DNA of 64,000 nt from Mya arenaria (taxonomy: Eukaryota; Mollusca; Bivalvia; Myida; Myidae): assembly GCF_026914265.1 (NCBI RefSeq), contig NC_069124.1, positions 89,370,628 through 89,434,627 on the forward strand, written 5' to 3'. A program made the position numbers and the translations under genes. The notes beneath the pieces are model-generated. The model saw only the letters and a list, made by a program, of their open reading frames with translations. It was not told where the DNA came from and did no database searches. Of the stretch, positions 33,017 through 42,747 are shown in pieces; position 1 is the first letter of the stretch, and each line of letters starts with the position of its first letter.

Positions 33017-34060
33017 ATGGCAGATAAAGCTGATACAGACAAAAAGCGTAAGCCAAGCAAGCAAAGCATAAGTGAGCCGAGTGAAATAGAAACCAGTGTG
33101 ACGGAGGATAAATCTCCTGATACTAAGAAAAAGAAACAGAAAAAGAAAAAGACAAAACACACAGATATAGAAGCGGTCATGGAAGACGACGAGTATGAAC
33201 TAGAAAAATCAAACGAGAAAGAGATTGCTGGAATTAAAAAGCAGCTAAAAGAGATCACTAGTAAATTAAATAGCATGGTGTCAAAAATCGATAAATCGAC
33301 AAGCACACTAGAAAAGAAGCTTGAGCAAGTCATTGATAAAGATACCGAGGGAATGAATATAAGAGAAATCATAAAAGAAATGTTCACTGATATGAAGGAA
33401 AGCCTTCTCGGGTCAGCGATACTCAGAATTGAAAAACTCGAATGTCAGCAATTTGACAGAGAGTCTGACAAAGACAAGCAATCCAAGAAAATAGAACAAT
33501 TAGAAAAGCATATCAAAGATAGAGATCAAGAAATAGACACACTGAAGAGAGATGTGATTGAAAACGAAACCAAAAGAGAGTACTCACAGAATGATTTTGA
33601 GCAATACACACGCCTTAATAATATACGGATACGAGGATTGCCGGAAAATAACGAAAATCCGAGAGCTGAAAAAGCAGAAGAGACCGCCGAAAAAGTGGTA
33701 AAACTACTCAGTGAAAGAAAAATCAATGTTGTATATGACGACATTGATATTTCTCACAGGTTATGGAAAACTGTACGTGGAAAACGAGATGTGATCGTTA
33801 GATTCAAATCACGAATGAAGCGTGACAGTGTCATGAGAAATAAGAGAAGTCTTCGCGGTTCAGGAATATGGTTGTTTGACGATCTGACAAAACTCAATCA
33901 TGAGGTATTCATGAGTGTCCGCCATAAGATGAAAGACGAAGTCGATCAAGCGTGGATTTCGAACGGCAAAATCCTATATAGAGACAAATCGGGCAAGGTT
34001 ATTCGGGTGGACTACGACGATTATGACAGTTGGCTAGATCTTCCTTGGCCGAACACGTAA
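33017..34060 (+). CDS. LINE ORF1 protein (L1 ORF1p-like RNA-binding chaperone)
   Basis: A 347-residue protein. Residues 1-60 are Lys-rich and charged (KKKKQKKKKTKHTD). Residues 62-200 have heptad-like, strongly charged helix expected to form a trimeric coiled coil. Residues 201-290 resemble the RRM of L1 ORF1p (NNIRIRGLPENN, DVIVRFKSRMKRDSVMRNKR). Residues 290-347 resemble its C-terminal domain (WISNGKILYRDKSGKV). By analogy it coats LINE RNA and forms the ribonucleoprotein with ORF2p. It starts 339 bp into the element at the first long-frame ATG. No stop or shift interrupts it. Confidence 0.88.
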   Translation: MADKADTDKKRKPSKQSISEPSEIETSVTEDKSPDTKKKKQKKKKTKHTDIEAVMEDDEYELEKSNEKEIAGIKKQLKEITSKLNSMVSKIDKSTSTLEKKLEQVIDKDTEGMNIREIIKEMFTDMKESLLGSAILRIEKLECQQFDRESDKDKQSKKIEQLEKHIKDRDQEIDTLKRDVIENETKREYSQNDFEQYTRLNNIRIRGLPENNENPRAEKAEETAEKVVKLLSERKINVVYDDIDISHRLWKTVRGKRDVIVRFKSRMKRDSVMRNKRSLRGSGIWLFDDLTKLNHEVFMSVRHKMKDEVDQAWISNGKILYRDKSGKVIRVDYDDYDSWLDLPWPNT

Positions 34061-35682
34061 CTTTCTGGTGCACAGTGTAGTAGCAGTGGTCATCGGATTA
34101 AACTGTCCATACATTATTTGATATCATGCGCTATTATTGATCCTATTTAGAACGTATCGTGATTATTCATCAAGGTCATCCGCTTGTCAAATATAAGTTA
34201 GGTAGTCAATAGCATGCAGTAAACGCATATTGTACATTGTTTAATTATATTATAAGATATATAGCTTTACACATCCCATTCCTGTTTAAATATTATACGA
34301 ATACACTTCAATTTTACATATTTCAAAATCCATTAATGTGTATAATGAACAAAATATATTGATATCACTAAAATATTCAAGTATATGAACTGTTTACAAT
34401 ACTGGTTAAATACACATGCATATCTTTTATTTTTCTTAGAATACGCATACTTCTGTATAAGCACATGGGTGTTTTTCATATAAGAATAAAAGCATATTGA
34501 ATCAAAGGCGCAACAGGAAAGACATTTTATTATGATATAACAAAAAAAAAATAAAAAAAAATGTAAACATCTAAAAATGATAATCACTATCAGCAATGCC
34601 TTTTTGTTTTGTTTTCGTTAAAAGGCATGGATAGACATTGCTATGCATCTTAAAAACACTTTGCGTCAACATATATCCCTTGTTTTATTTTTTGACAAGG
34701 GTTGATATCATTTGATATATCGTCTTATCAAAATTCATGTATTTTACAAGTGTTTTATAGAAACACATAATATATTTTGGCTACACATATTATGACTTTT
34801 CTATACACTTTAATATTATATGTGCTTTGTATACGAATTCGACCTTAGATAGTTACTTCAAACTATATATTTTTAATATTTAACTCGTGAAATATCTTAT
34901 ACCTCTCAATTTGTGTATTTTGTTGTTTAGCTATACTTATAACGTTGCTTGAATAATTTATTATTGATACATATAAATAGAAAATAATCCTGCACGTGCA
35001 CATAATGAGTAATATATATATATATTATTCATGCTCATGAATGTGTGTTTGTGTGCGTGCGTCCCTGAGTGAGCTCGTGTGCGCGCGTGCGTGCGTGCGT
35101 GTTTGTGTGTGTGTGTGCGTGTCCGTGCGCATGCGTGGGTGCTTGCTTGTGCATGCGTGTGCGTGCGTGCGTGCCAGATGACACGAACATGTTGGTGAAA
35201 TATAACACACAGTAGTTAAAATATTGCTTAAATCTTGGTTCATGACAACGTGCAAGCACACGTTCAGAATATGATACTCTTTGTTATACGCGCACATTAC
35301 GTGCATGTGGGAATATATATTAAATTTATTGTTATGTTCATTATAAACATTAGTTAAAATATTTCTATAAAATATAAATATCATACAAGTTTTTTTTTTC
35401 CATATATATTGTGTTTTTTTTTAAATTTGTATAGGCTATGAATGACATGATATTTAGATACATTATGTTGTACCTTTTTATATTGATTGCAATTTTTTTC
35501 ACATGCATATTGGCAAGCTTCTGAAATGTGTTTACAATCACGACCATACGCATCAACGATTTTATATCTTTTGTACATGCAAATAAAATCTGCCAATCAT
35601 TATACACATACACAATGTTTTACACATTATACAATAGAGGAGCATTCAAATATTTAGCCCAAACTTCTTTATTTAAATCCGC
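34061..35682 (+). other. Inter-ORF spacer of the LINE
   Basis: 1,622 bp of AT-rich sequence with many short-frame stops, a TG/CG-alternating microsatellite at 35040-35172 and T-rich tracts. No third ORF is evident. It is much longer than the short or overlapping spacers usual in L1-type elements. Confidence 0.7.
35040..35172 (+). repeat. TG/GCGTGC alternating purine-pyrimidine tract
   Basis: Runs of GTGCGTGCGTGC and TGTGTGTGTGTGCGTG within the LINE spacer. The alternation of purines and pyrimidines is the kind that can adopt Z-DNA. Confidence 0.85.
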
Positions 35683-38600
35683 ATGGATTGCACATTATGT
35701 ACTATAAATGTAAGAGGATTAGGAAACAAAACTAAAAGAATGCAAATATTCCAGTGGTTAAAAGAGAAGAATTATATGTTTTATTTGTTACAAGAAACAC
35801 ATTTTCATAATAAAAACAAAGAACAATGGGAAAAAGAATGGGGCGGGTTATGTTACTTTAGTGGTTCTTCCACAAACAGTGAAGGCGTTGGAATCCTTGT
35901 TAATCCAAATTTTCCAGCTAGCGACATAATAAAATACGAAGTTTTATTAGGCAGAATTCTAGCAATTGAACTTTCTATCAATTCCAAAACATTTATCATT
36001 ATAAATATATATGGCCCTAACACGGACGACGTAAACATATTTAAAATTTTAGAAAATTTTCTGCATATACACTCAGACACACGATATATCATAGGCGGTG
36101 ATTTTAACACGATAATTGATGTAAATCTAGATAAGAAAAACGGCAATATCAACAAACATAATCGTTGCCGTAAATATATAATCGATGTTATGTCGACGTT
36201 TAATTTAATTGATATATGGCGTTTGAAACATCCAGATAAAAAGCAATTTACATGGCATTCGAGCACAAAACCAAGCATTCATTGCAGATTAGACTATTTT
36301 CTAATTTCAGACATGTTACAAAATTATATTATTGACTGTAACATCAATGCAAGTTTTAAAACAGACCATTCCTTAGTACTTTTGAAGTTTAACACACAAG
36401 AAAACAAAAGAGGACCAGGATACTTTAAAATAAATAATAGCTTAATATTAAATCAAGAATATAAACAATTGATTAAAGATACTATTGAAAACACTGTAAA
36501 CATAAATAATGAAGCTAATCCAGTCACCCTGTGGGCTATAATTAAAGGCAACATAAGAAACACAACTATAGCATTTGCATCTAATCTAAAAAAGAAAACA
36601 AACATAAAAGAAAAAGAAATAATAACCAACATTGATAATCTAGAGAAAAAAATACCCTTAGAACATGATCATAGCAATATTTCAGAACAGATAATGGCTT
36701 TAAAATCAGAACTTAATGAAATTATTTTAAAAAGAGTTAACGGTTCAATCTTGAGATCAAAAGCCATACACATTGAAAATAATGAAAAAAACACGGCATA
36801 TTTTTCTAATCTTGAAAAAAGGAACGCAGAAATGAAAACTATGAATAAACTAAGAGTCAATAATAAATTAGTTACTGGTCAAAAAGATATACTCAATGAA
36901 CAACACACATATTATAATAAATTATATAAGAAAAACGAAAATATTGAAACTGATATGTCAATGTTGAATTATACCAACACTAAATTGAATAATGAACAAA
37001 TTGGATCTTGCGAAGGTATTTTAACCGAACACGAATGCCATAAAGCAATACACGAAATGAAAAATAACAAAAGCCCTGGTTCTGATGGTCTGTCAGTAGA
37101 GTTCTATAAAACCTTTTGGGATAATATAAAACATTATTACTTAAAATCTATTAATGAATCATTCAGAACAGGGCACTTGTCGGATCTACAAAAGCAAGGA
37201 ATAATCTCTCTCATCCCAAAACCCGGAAAAGATTCAGAACTAATTTCTAATTGGAGACCAATAAGTTTGCTAAATGTCGACTATAAAATCGCAACAAAAG
37301 CCATAGCGAATAGAATAAAAAACATTTTACCGAGCATTATTAGCCCGTACCAAACAGGTTTTATCAAAAACAGATATATTGGAGAAAATGTCAGACTCGT
37401 AGCAGAATGTATATCTCATTTCAAAAAGACAAATACACCTGGTCTCATATTTTTCGCTGACTTTGAAAAAGCATTTGATAGCTTAGACCATAACTTCATA
37501 ATATCGTGTCTAAGGCATTTCAATTTTGGTCAAGATCTTATAAATTGGGTTAAACTCTTCTACAATGATATAAAAAGCATTATAACAAGTAACGGATACT
37601 TTTCAGAGGAAATAAATATTGAACGAGGAGTCCGTCAAGGGTGTCCCCTTTCATCATATTTATTTATTATATGCATTGATATACTGTCAAACGCAATACA
37701 AAATCAAAATGATATAATCGGCCTCACCATCAATAATATAGAAATTAAACAATCACTTTTTGCTGACGATGCCACCTATGTAAATAATGGTACAGAAAAA
37801 TCCTTCTCTACACTTATAAACACAATAGAGAATTTCGGTAGAATATCTGGCCTAAAGCTTAATTCGAACAAATCAATTATACTTAGAGTTGGAACTCTTG
37901 CCAAATCAAGTTTAACATACTTCCCAGATAAGAAATTTATTTGGACCTCCACGAATGCTAAAACACTTGGAATAACCTTCACTAATAATGAAAAAGAATT
38001 ATTAGAACTCAATTTCCTCCCCAAATTACAACACTTTAGAAACTGTTTGAAAAGCTGGAACCATAGAAAACTTACACTTCTTGGGAAAGTTACTGTTATA
38101 AAAACATTTGCTTTACCAAAAATCATATATCCCTTAACGGTTTTGCAAACCCCACCAAAAAATATACTTGATGAAATTAACAAAGATATATATAAATTCA
38201 TATGGAATAATAAGCCTGAAAAAATAAAAAGAACTTGTATTACAGAAAAATACGAAACCGGTGGTTTGAATTTACCTGATATATACAAACTCACCTTATC
38301 GATAAAATCATCATGGGTTAAAAGAATACTGGATCATACCTATAAAGGTCAATATAAGCAATTCTATAATATTCTATTAAATAAATTCGGGGGTGACCTC
38401 GTATTCGAATGCAATTTAAATGAAAAACTCATCAAAAAGATATGCTGCAATAATCCCTTTCTTCTAGATATACTTAGTTCCTGGACAGAAATAAATCAAT
38501 ACACTCCTAAACCACCAACAAGTAAAATAATCATATGGAACAATAAATCAATTAAAAATAATTGCAATACATTTTACATCAATGAGTGGTACGAAAAGGG

Positions 38601-39432
38601 AATTAAATATCTTCAACATATTTTTGACTATCGTACCAAACAATTTTATTCATTTGAAAATATTAAATATTTATACGATATCAATACTAATGATTATCTC
38701 ACATATTTTCAACTCTTATCTTGTATTCCACATGAAATAAAAAATAAAATGAACTTAGAAACACCAGAAAATACCACAGCAAACACACTTAAACATAAAA
38801 TTATGTCCAGTAAAACAAAACCAAACAAGCTTTTATACTCTATCCAACAAAAAGGTGAAATGAACCAACATTTACAGGAAAAATGGATAAAACACTTACA
38901 TTTGAATAGTATAAATGATATACCCTGGAAGTCAGTGTATACAAAATATATAGCTTCGACGAATGACATTTCTTTAAGAAGCTTCCAATATAAGTACATT
39001 AACAGAATCATACCGACAAATACTTTCTTATATAAATGCAAATTAACCCAATCAAATTTATGTGATTTTTGTCAGGAAAATATTGAAACACAAGAACATC
39101 TGTTTTGGGAATGTAAAATATCACAAGACTTATGGCCACAATTGATGAACTTAATAAATCAAAACATTACTCCACTTGTTTTAGATTTAAAAATAATAAG
39201 TCTCGGATACAATGATAAGTCACAACATTCAAACATCGTAAACTTTTTGATATTGGTAATGAAATTTTTCATTAGTAACATGAAAAATAGAGGTATAATT
39301 CCAACCTTTGCATTCTTTTTGAATTATATCAGACTAAGAGAAACCATAGAACGAGAAACTGCCCTCGTTTACAATCGAATACATATCCATCAGAAAAAAT
39401 GGAACCTTTTGAACAATTATTTAAATCTTTGA
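35683..39432 (+). CDS. LINE ORF2 protein: APE endonuclease and reverse transcriptase
   Basis: A 1,249-residue uninterrupted protein that nicks target DNA and primes reverse transcription from the nick. The N-terminal APE-type endonuclease has TINVRGL (7-13), LLQETHF (about 35), GGDFN (138-142), RLDYFLIS and TDHSLVLL, so all catalytic motifs are present. The reverse transcriptase has NKSPGSDGL, LIPKPGKD, NWRPISLLN, motif A FFADFEKAFDSLDH (Asp593), RGVRQGCPLSSYLF and motif C FADDATY (693-699). The C-terminus carries a zinc knuckle C1127-x2-C1130-x8-H1139-x4-C1144 (zf-RVT type). These features fit the L1/Tx1 group. A shorter related fragment is at 59455-60255. Confidence 0.95.
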   Translation: MDCTLCTINVRGLGNKTKRMQIFQWLKEKNYMFYLLQETHFHNKNKEQWEKEWGGLCYFSGSSTNSEGVGILVNPNFPASDIIKYEVLLGRILAIELSINSKTFIIINIYGPNTDDVNIFKILENFLHIHSDTRYIIGGDFNTIIDVNLDKKNGNINKHNRCRKYIIDVMSTFNLIDIWRLKHPDKKQFTWHSSTKPSIHCRLDYFLISDMLQNYIIDCNINASFKTDHSLVLLKFNTQENKRGPGYFKINNSLILNQEYKQLIKDTIENTVNINNEANPVTLWAIIKGNIRNTTIAFASNLKKKTNIKEKEIITNIDNLEKKIPLEHDHSNISEQIMALKSELNEIILKRVNGSILRSKAIHIENNEKNTAYFSNLEKRNAEMKTMNKLRVNNKLVTGQKDILNEQHTYYNKLYKKNENIETDMSMLNYTNTKLNNEQIGSCEGILTEHECHKAIHEMKNNKSPGSDGLSVEFYKTFWDNIKHYYLKSINESFRTGHLSDLQKQGIISLIPKPGKDSELISNWRPISLLNVDYKIATKAIANRIKNILPSIISPYQTGFIKNRYIGENVRLVAECISHFKKTNTPGLIFFADFEKAFDSLDHNFIISCLRHFNFGQDLINWVKLFYNDIKSIITSNGYFSEEINIERGVRQGCPLSSYLFIICIDILSNAIQNQNDIIGLTINNIEIKQSLFADDATYVNNGTEKSFSTLINTIENFGRISGLKLNSNKSIILRVGTLAKSSLTYFPDKKFIWTSTNAKTLGITFTNNEKELLELNFLPKLQHFRNCLKSWNHRKLTLLGKVTVIKTFALPKIIYPLTVLQTPPKNILDEINKDIYKFIWNNKPEKIKRTCITEKYETGGLNLPDIYKLTLSIKSSWVKRILDHTYKGQYKQFYNILLNKFGGDLVFECNLNEKLIKKICCNNPFLLDILSSWTEINQYTPKPPTSKIIIWNNKSIKNNCNTFYINEWYEKGIKYLQHIFDYRTKQFYSFENIKYLYDINTNDYLTYFQLLSCIPHEIKNKMNLETPENTTANTLKHKIMSSKTKPNKLLYSIQQKGEMNQHLQEKWIKHLHLNSINDIPWKSVYTKYIASTNDISLRSFQYKYINRIIPTNTFLYKCKLTQSNLCDFCQENIETQEHLFWECKISQDLWPQLMNLINQNITPLVLDLKIISLGYNDKSQHSNIVNFLILVMKFFISNMKNRGIIPTFAFFLNYIRLRETIERETALVYNRIHIHQKKWNLLNNYLNL

Positions 39433-39445
39433 ATGCTCCATACAG

Positions 39446-39446
39446 T

Positions 39447-39489
<43 letters not shown>
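39446..39489 (+). repeat. AAC trinucleotide run in the LINE 3' UTR
   Basis: About 14 AAC triplets shortly after the ORF2 stop. Probably part of the element and length-variable between copies. Confidence 0.9.
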
Positions 39490-39750
39490 CTATTTAATGC
39501 TCCATACTCCTTACTGTCCATTAATCATCATTCACAATAATAATACTCAAATTTCAAACAGTAACACCAATTATCACTAATTTAAAAACCTACATAAATA
39601 ACATCACTCTACCAAAACGCAACCAAAAACTCATATAGATCCAGTTGCATAGTATATTTGTTAAAATAGTAAATACATCATTATCATTGCTTGTATACTG
39701 CTTTATATGTGTTTTTCTTGTGAATATTTCATAATAAAAAAAAAAAAAAA

Positions 39751-39765
39751 AAGATTACATAAAGA
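39751..39765 (+). repeat. Target-site duplication, right of the LINE
   Basis: AAGATTACATAAAGA directly after the poly(A) tract, identical to 32663-32677. Confidence 0.92.
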
Positions 39766-40431
39766 AATATGGTGAAATGCATGTGTACATACAATACTGT
39801 CAGACCAATGTGATGCAATTTTATTGTTTATACAAGCTTGGTAGCATGCACATGCGCTGTGCTAAATTGGAACGTGTTAAAAACAACATTGCCTGTAAAT
39901 TGTTTTTTGCATAGGGTAATTATACATGTAGGTTTTCATAGTCCAATATCCCATTTATCTGTTTTTGCAAAAAAACTTTACCTTTAAACAGGCCAATCAA
40001 AGTCTTCCAGCCACTGTTTATGTTGGGCTGTGACATACTACTTAAAGATCTACTTACCACAGTTTCAACAATGTACTGTTTTCTTTCTTCTTTGAATGAA
40101 GATAGTTCAGGTGCAAAGACCATCCAAATTATAGGAATTCCCGTTAACCTTAAACCTCTATTGTTCTTTTATAAGGAAGGAACACTGACAGTGACTGTTA
40201 CTGAACCTTCCAGTTGTACGGTTTCTAATAAATTTTAGTAGTCCATATAAATATTTGAGTGTCCTAAAATTGTCAGTGATTTTTTATGAAAATGGTTAAG
40301 AAATATTTTTCAGTAAAAGTCATAAATTGAAAGTCTTTAGTCTTTTATTGATAAAGGGTTTGGTATAAGCAGCTGAATGATATACATGTAATAAAGATGA
40401 TATCTCAGATACTTCTATGCAAATGTTTCAG
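39766..40431 (+). other. Sequence between the LINE and ARL15 exon 2
   Basis: AT-rich, probably intronic. It ends in a TTTCAG acceptor at 40426-40431. The first coding exon of ARL15 (about 15 codons in vertebrates) was not recognised here and may lie further upstream, beyond the LINE. Confidence 0.4.
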
Positions 40432-42747
40432 CTGTTCCGAAGATTGTGTTGTGGTGGGCCTCCCCCAGCGAGGCCAACATTTAATGTCCTGTGTTTGGGA
40501 CTCGGAGGCTCAGGAAAAAGTTCCCTTCTCGCAAAAGTCAGTGGTGAATCGACAGATGCAATAGAACCAACTGTGGGTAAGCTGTTAGGATATATAACGC
40601 TCAGTCTGAAATGTTGCATAATGAACTTGCATCAGTTCTAAAACTGTTTATTTTGCAGTTAGATTTGACAAACTTGTTGAATTAGAATTTCAGTTTACCA
40701 CTTTTATGTTTATAGTAGCTGTTTTATTGGTCCCAGCTTGAACTAATTATTTTTTGCATGTACAATGATGATGATTTAAAGATATTATATAGGATACTCA
40801 GTAATAGGAATTTGGGATGCTTGGTGACCACATATAATATATAAAGTTTGATTGTGTTTTATCATTTTAAATATAAAGATGCACTCTTACTCCCAAATAA
40901 GAAAGAAGGAAGTGTTTTGATATAGCAAAAACGATGAATAAATGTGGTTCTTATGAAGGATACCGAGTTTGATTGGAAAGAAAGAAAGGTGCAGAAAACA
41001 TATCTACCTTTTTTAAAACGATAGTAGATCACAGTAAATCTTTTTAGCACTCACCAATCATTTAATATTTTTGCGTTTTCAGCTTTTAAATACACGATTA
41101 CAATTTTGTTATCAGTAATTAATATTTTCCATAAATGCATTATTTAGTAAGTAGTTAAAGGTTCATCACTCAAAATTTATGTTTGTTATACATGTGTATG
41201 TATTGATTTTGATTAAGAGTATCAATATAAATAACGTCGATGTTTCTCATCATTATAAATTGTTAGTTTTTGTTATTTTTTATGTAAAATAGTGATAATT
41301 ATGAATGTTACTATTTGTATCTTTTTGTATTTTTCAGGTTTCAGCATAAAGGCTTTGATGTTTGACTCATGTTTTGTTGATGTCAAGGAACTAGGAGGTA
41401 TGTCTACCATACTGTGTTGGGTTTATTCTCAATTATTTTTTGGACTTTGACGAATATGATTCACTCTCAAGGTTAATTCCTGGGTAGAAACCAGTATTAT
41501 ATTCCTTTTTGAGAGGCTATATCTGCTCCTGGTGGGGTTAGGGACGGACAACATGTTGTATGGGAGACTCGTACCTGTACCAGTAGAACTCTCTACCTTA
41601 TGCAGTATACAATGCAGATAGTAGACATGATAGTTTTTCCTCCAATTTGTTATATAAACTTTTCCCAGTAAATCAGGTTATAAACATAGGGGATGATGGG
41701 AGAGGGGCAATGGGGGGCATTAAGGGGAAGTAGGGGGGCATTTGGGGGAGGTGTGGGGGTCGTTTGTGAAGTAGTTAGATGATGCAATGAAACTTTATGG
41801 CAATAGCCTAAATCTATGCTTCAATTATATTGTTCCATGAGTGTATTGTTTCACATGTATATTTAAATGTAGCGCATCTACCTAGCTTTATATCTCAACA
41901 AGGTGGGGACAATGTGCGGCCTTACTGGAACAGGTATTACGGTGGCTCCCAGGGCGTGATATTTGTGGTGGACAGCTCTGCTGATAGTTCCACCATGGAC
42001 AAGTGCCTTGCAGCATTTGACGAGGCTCTCAGTCATCCGGAGCTGGACGGTCTCCCCCTGCTCGTTCTGGCCAACTTTCAGGACAAACCCAGAGCACGCA
42101 GGGAAGACGAGGTGAGCATGATAAAACATAAGTTGTTCTTTCCGTTCTTGTTCTTGCCTTAAAGTATTACGTGTAACAGCTTGTTATTGACATACTGACT
42201 GTGTCCATCTATACCTAGTGGTCGTCCAGCTTCTATTGCCATTGGCTCTCATATATTTATCTACGAGGGGCCAATTGTATAAAACTGGATAACCTATCCA
42301 CAGTTTATTGTTTGGTTAGTTTGAATATACAAGCAATTCTATTGGTCAACAGTCATTTTTTGATTGATATTGACCAATCATTGAACATTTCGACAAACTT
42401 GAACCAAACCAAATATGTAAAAGGTTTTATACAATTGGCTGTAGTTTTTTTTACTGGCTAATCTACTTTTATTTTGTAATTTAATTGTGTTGTCATATGA
42501 AGTTATCATGACTGCTTAGTCATCACTCCTATAAAAACTAAAATGTTGACTGTACTAAAGTAAAGTTTTAATTTGTTAATTTACATTGCAGGTCGTAAAT
42601 CTACTGAATCTTGGTAATTTAACTCGACCTTGGGCGATCCAAGGCTGTATGCTCCAAGATAAGGACAGCATTGTGAAGGGCTTTGACACTTACAATAAGA
42701 TGCTGTTAGCCCAGGGGAGAAACACCGGGGACTTTGACAAGATATAG
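40432..42747 (+). CDS. ARL15: ADP-ribosylation factor-like GTPase ARL15 (first exon missing)
   Basis: Small ARF-family GTPase; in vertebrates ARL15 acts at Golgi/endosomal membranes and modulates CNNM magnesium transport and lipid traits. Exons: 40432-40576, 41338-41397, 41903-42111, 42592-42747, phases agree. Blocks: RRLCCGGPPPARP (human ALCCKGPPPARP, with the likely palmitoylated Cys pair), P-loop LGLGGSGKSSLL, VGFSIKA, VKELGGGDN in place of the usual WDxGGQ, YWNRYYGGSQGVIFVVDSS, and LANFQDKP in place of NKxD. The Gln-less switch II and the NxQD-like guanine motif are ARL15 traits. It ends GDFDKI-stop. An in-frame ATG at 40423 could start translation, but the CAG|CTG border and family structure favour an upstream first exon. 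Confidence 0.92.
40875..41246 (-). mobile_element. Short inverted-repeat element A (MITE-like), copy 2
   Basis: Reverse-oriented relative of 696-1035, in ARL15 intron 2. AAAGATGCACTCTTACTCCC on its left equals the complement of the right end of copy 1. AATAATGCATTTATG-type and TATACATGTGTA stretches follow in reverse order. Divergence is moderate, so it is older than the LINE. Confidence 0.65.
41690..41765 (+). repeat. G-run cluster (possible G-quadruplex) in ARL15 intron 2
   Basis: Seven or more runs of 4-6 G within about 75 bp on the transcribed sense strand (GGGGCAATGGGGGGCATTAA, GGGGAAGTAGGGGGGCA, TTTGGGGGAGGTGTGGGGG). Strand asymmetry means the pre-mRNA would carry the G runs. Structure is inferred, not shown. 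Confidence 0.6.
42270..42439. mobile_element. 170-bp palindromic MITE, ARL15 intron 3
   Basis: Perfect 16-bp terminal inverted repeats, GCCAATTGTATAAAAC and GTTTTATACAATTGGC. The interior continues to pair imperfectly (TTTGGTTAGTTTG with CAAACTTGAACCAAA; ATTGGTCAA with TTGACCAAT-like), so the whole unit can fold back. Confidence 0.85.

Larger units (their letters stand above)
32678..39750 (+). mobile_element. Full-length L1/Tx1-type LINE with both ORFs open
   Basis: 7,073-bp non-LTR retrotransposon. The 5' UTR (32678-33016) starts CGCAGTGTTTTTTCCGC. ORF1 is 33017-34060, a 1.6-kb spacer follows, ORF2 is 35683-39432, and the 3' UTR ends in a poly(A) tract at 39735-39750 after an ATAATAAA signal. 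A 15-bp direct duplication flanks the whole unit. Full length, open ORFs and identical flanking duplications indicate a young insertion. It lies in the spacer before ARL15 exon 2 and may sit in an ARL15 intron. Confidence 0.93.

Noticed and set aside
35035-35384. His/Thr-rich reverse frames in the LINE spacer
   Set aside because: Produced by the TG/GCGTGC simple repeat.
33010-38294. Reverse-strand frames opposite LINE ORF1 and ORF2
   Set aside because: Shadows caused by A-rich codon use in the LINE; no motifs.
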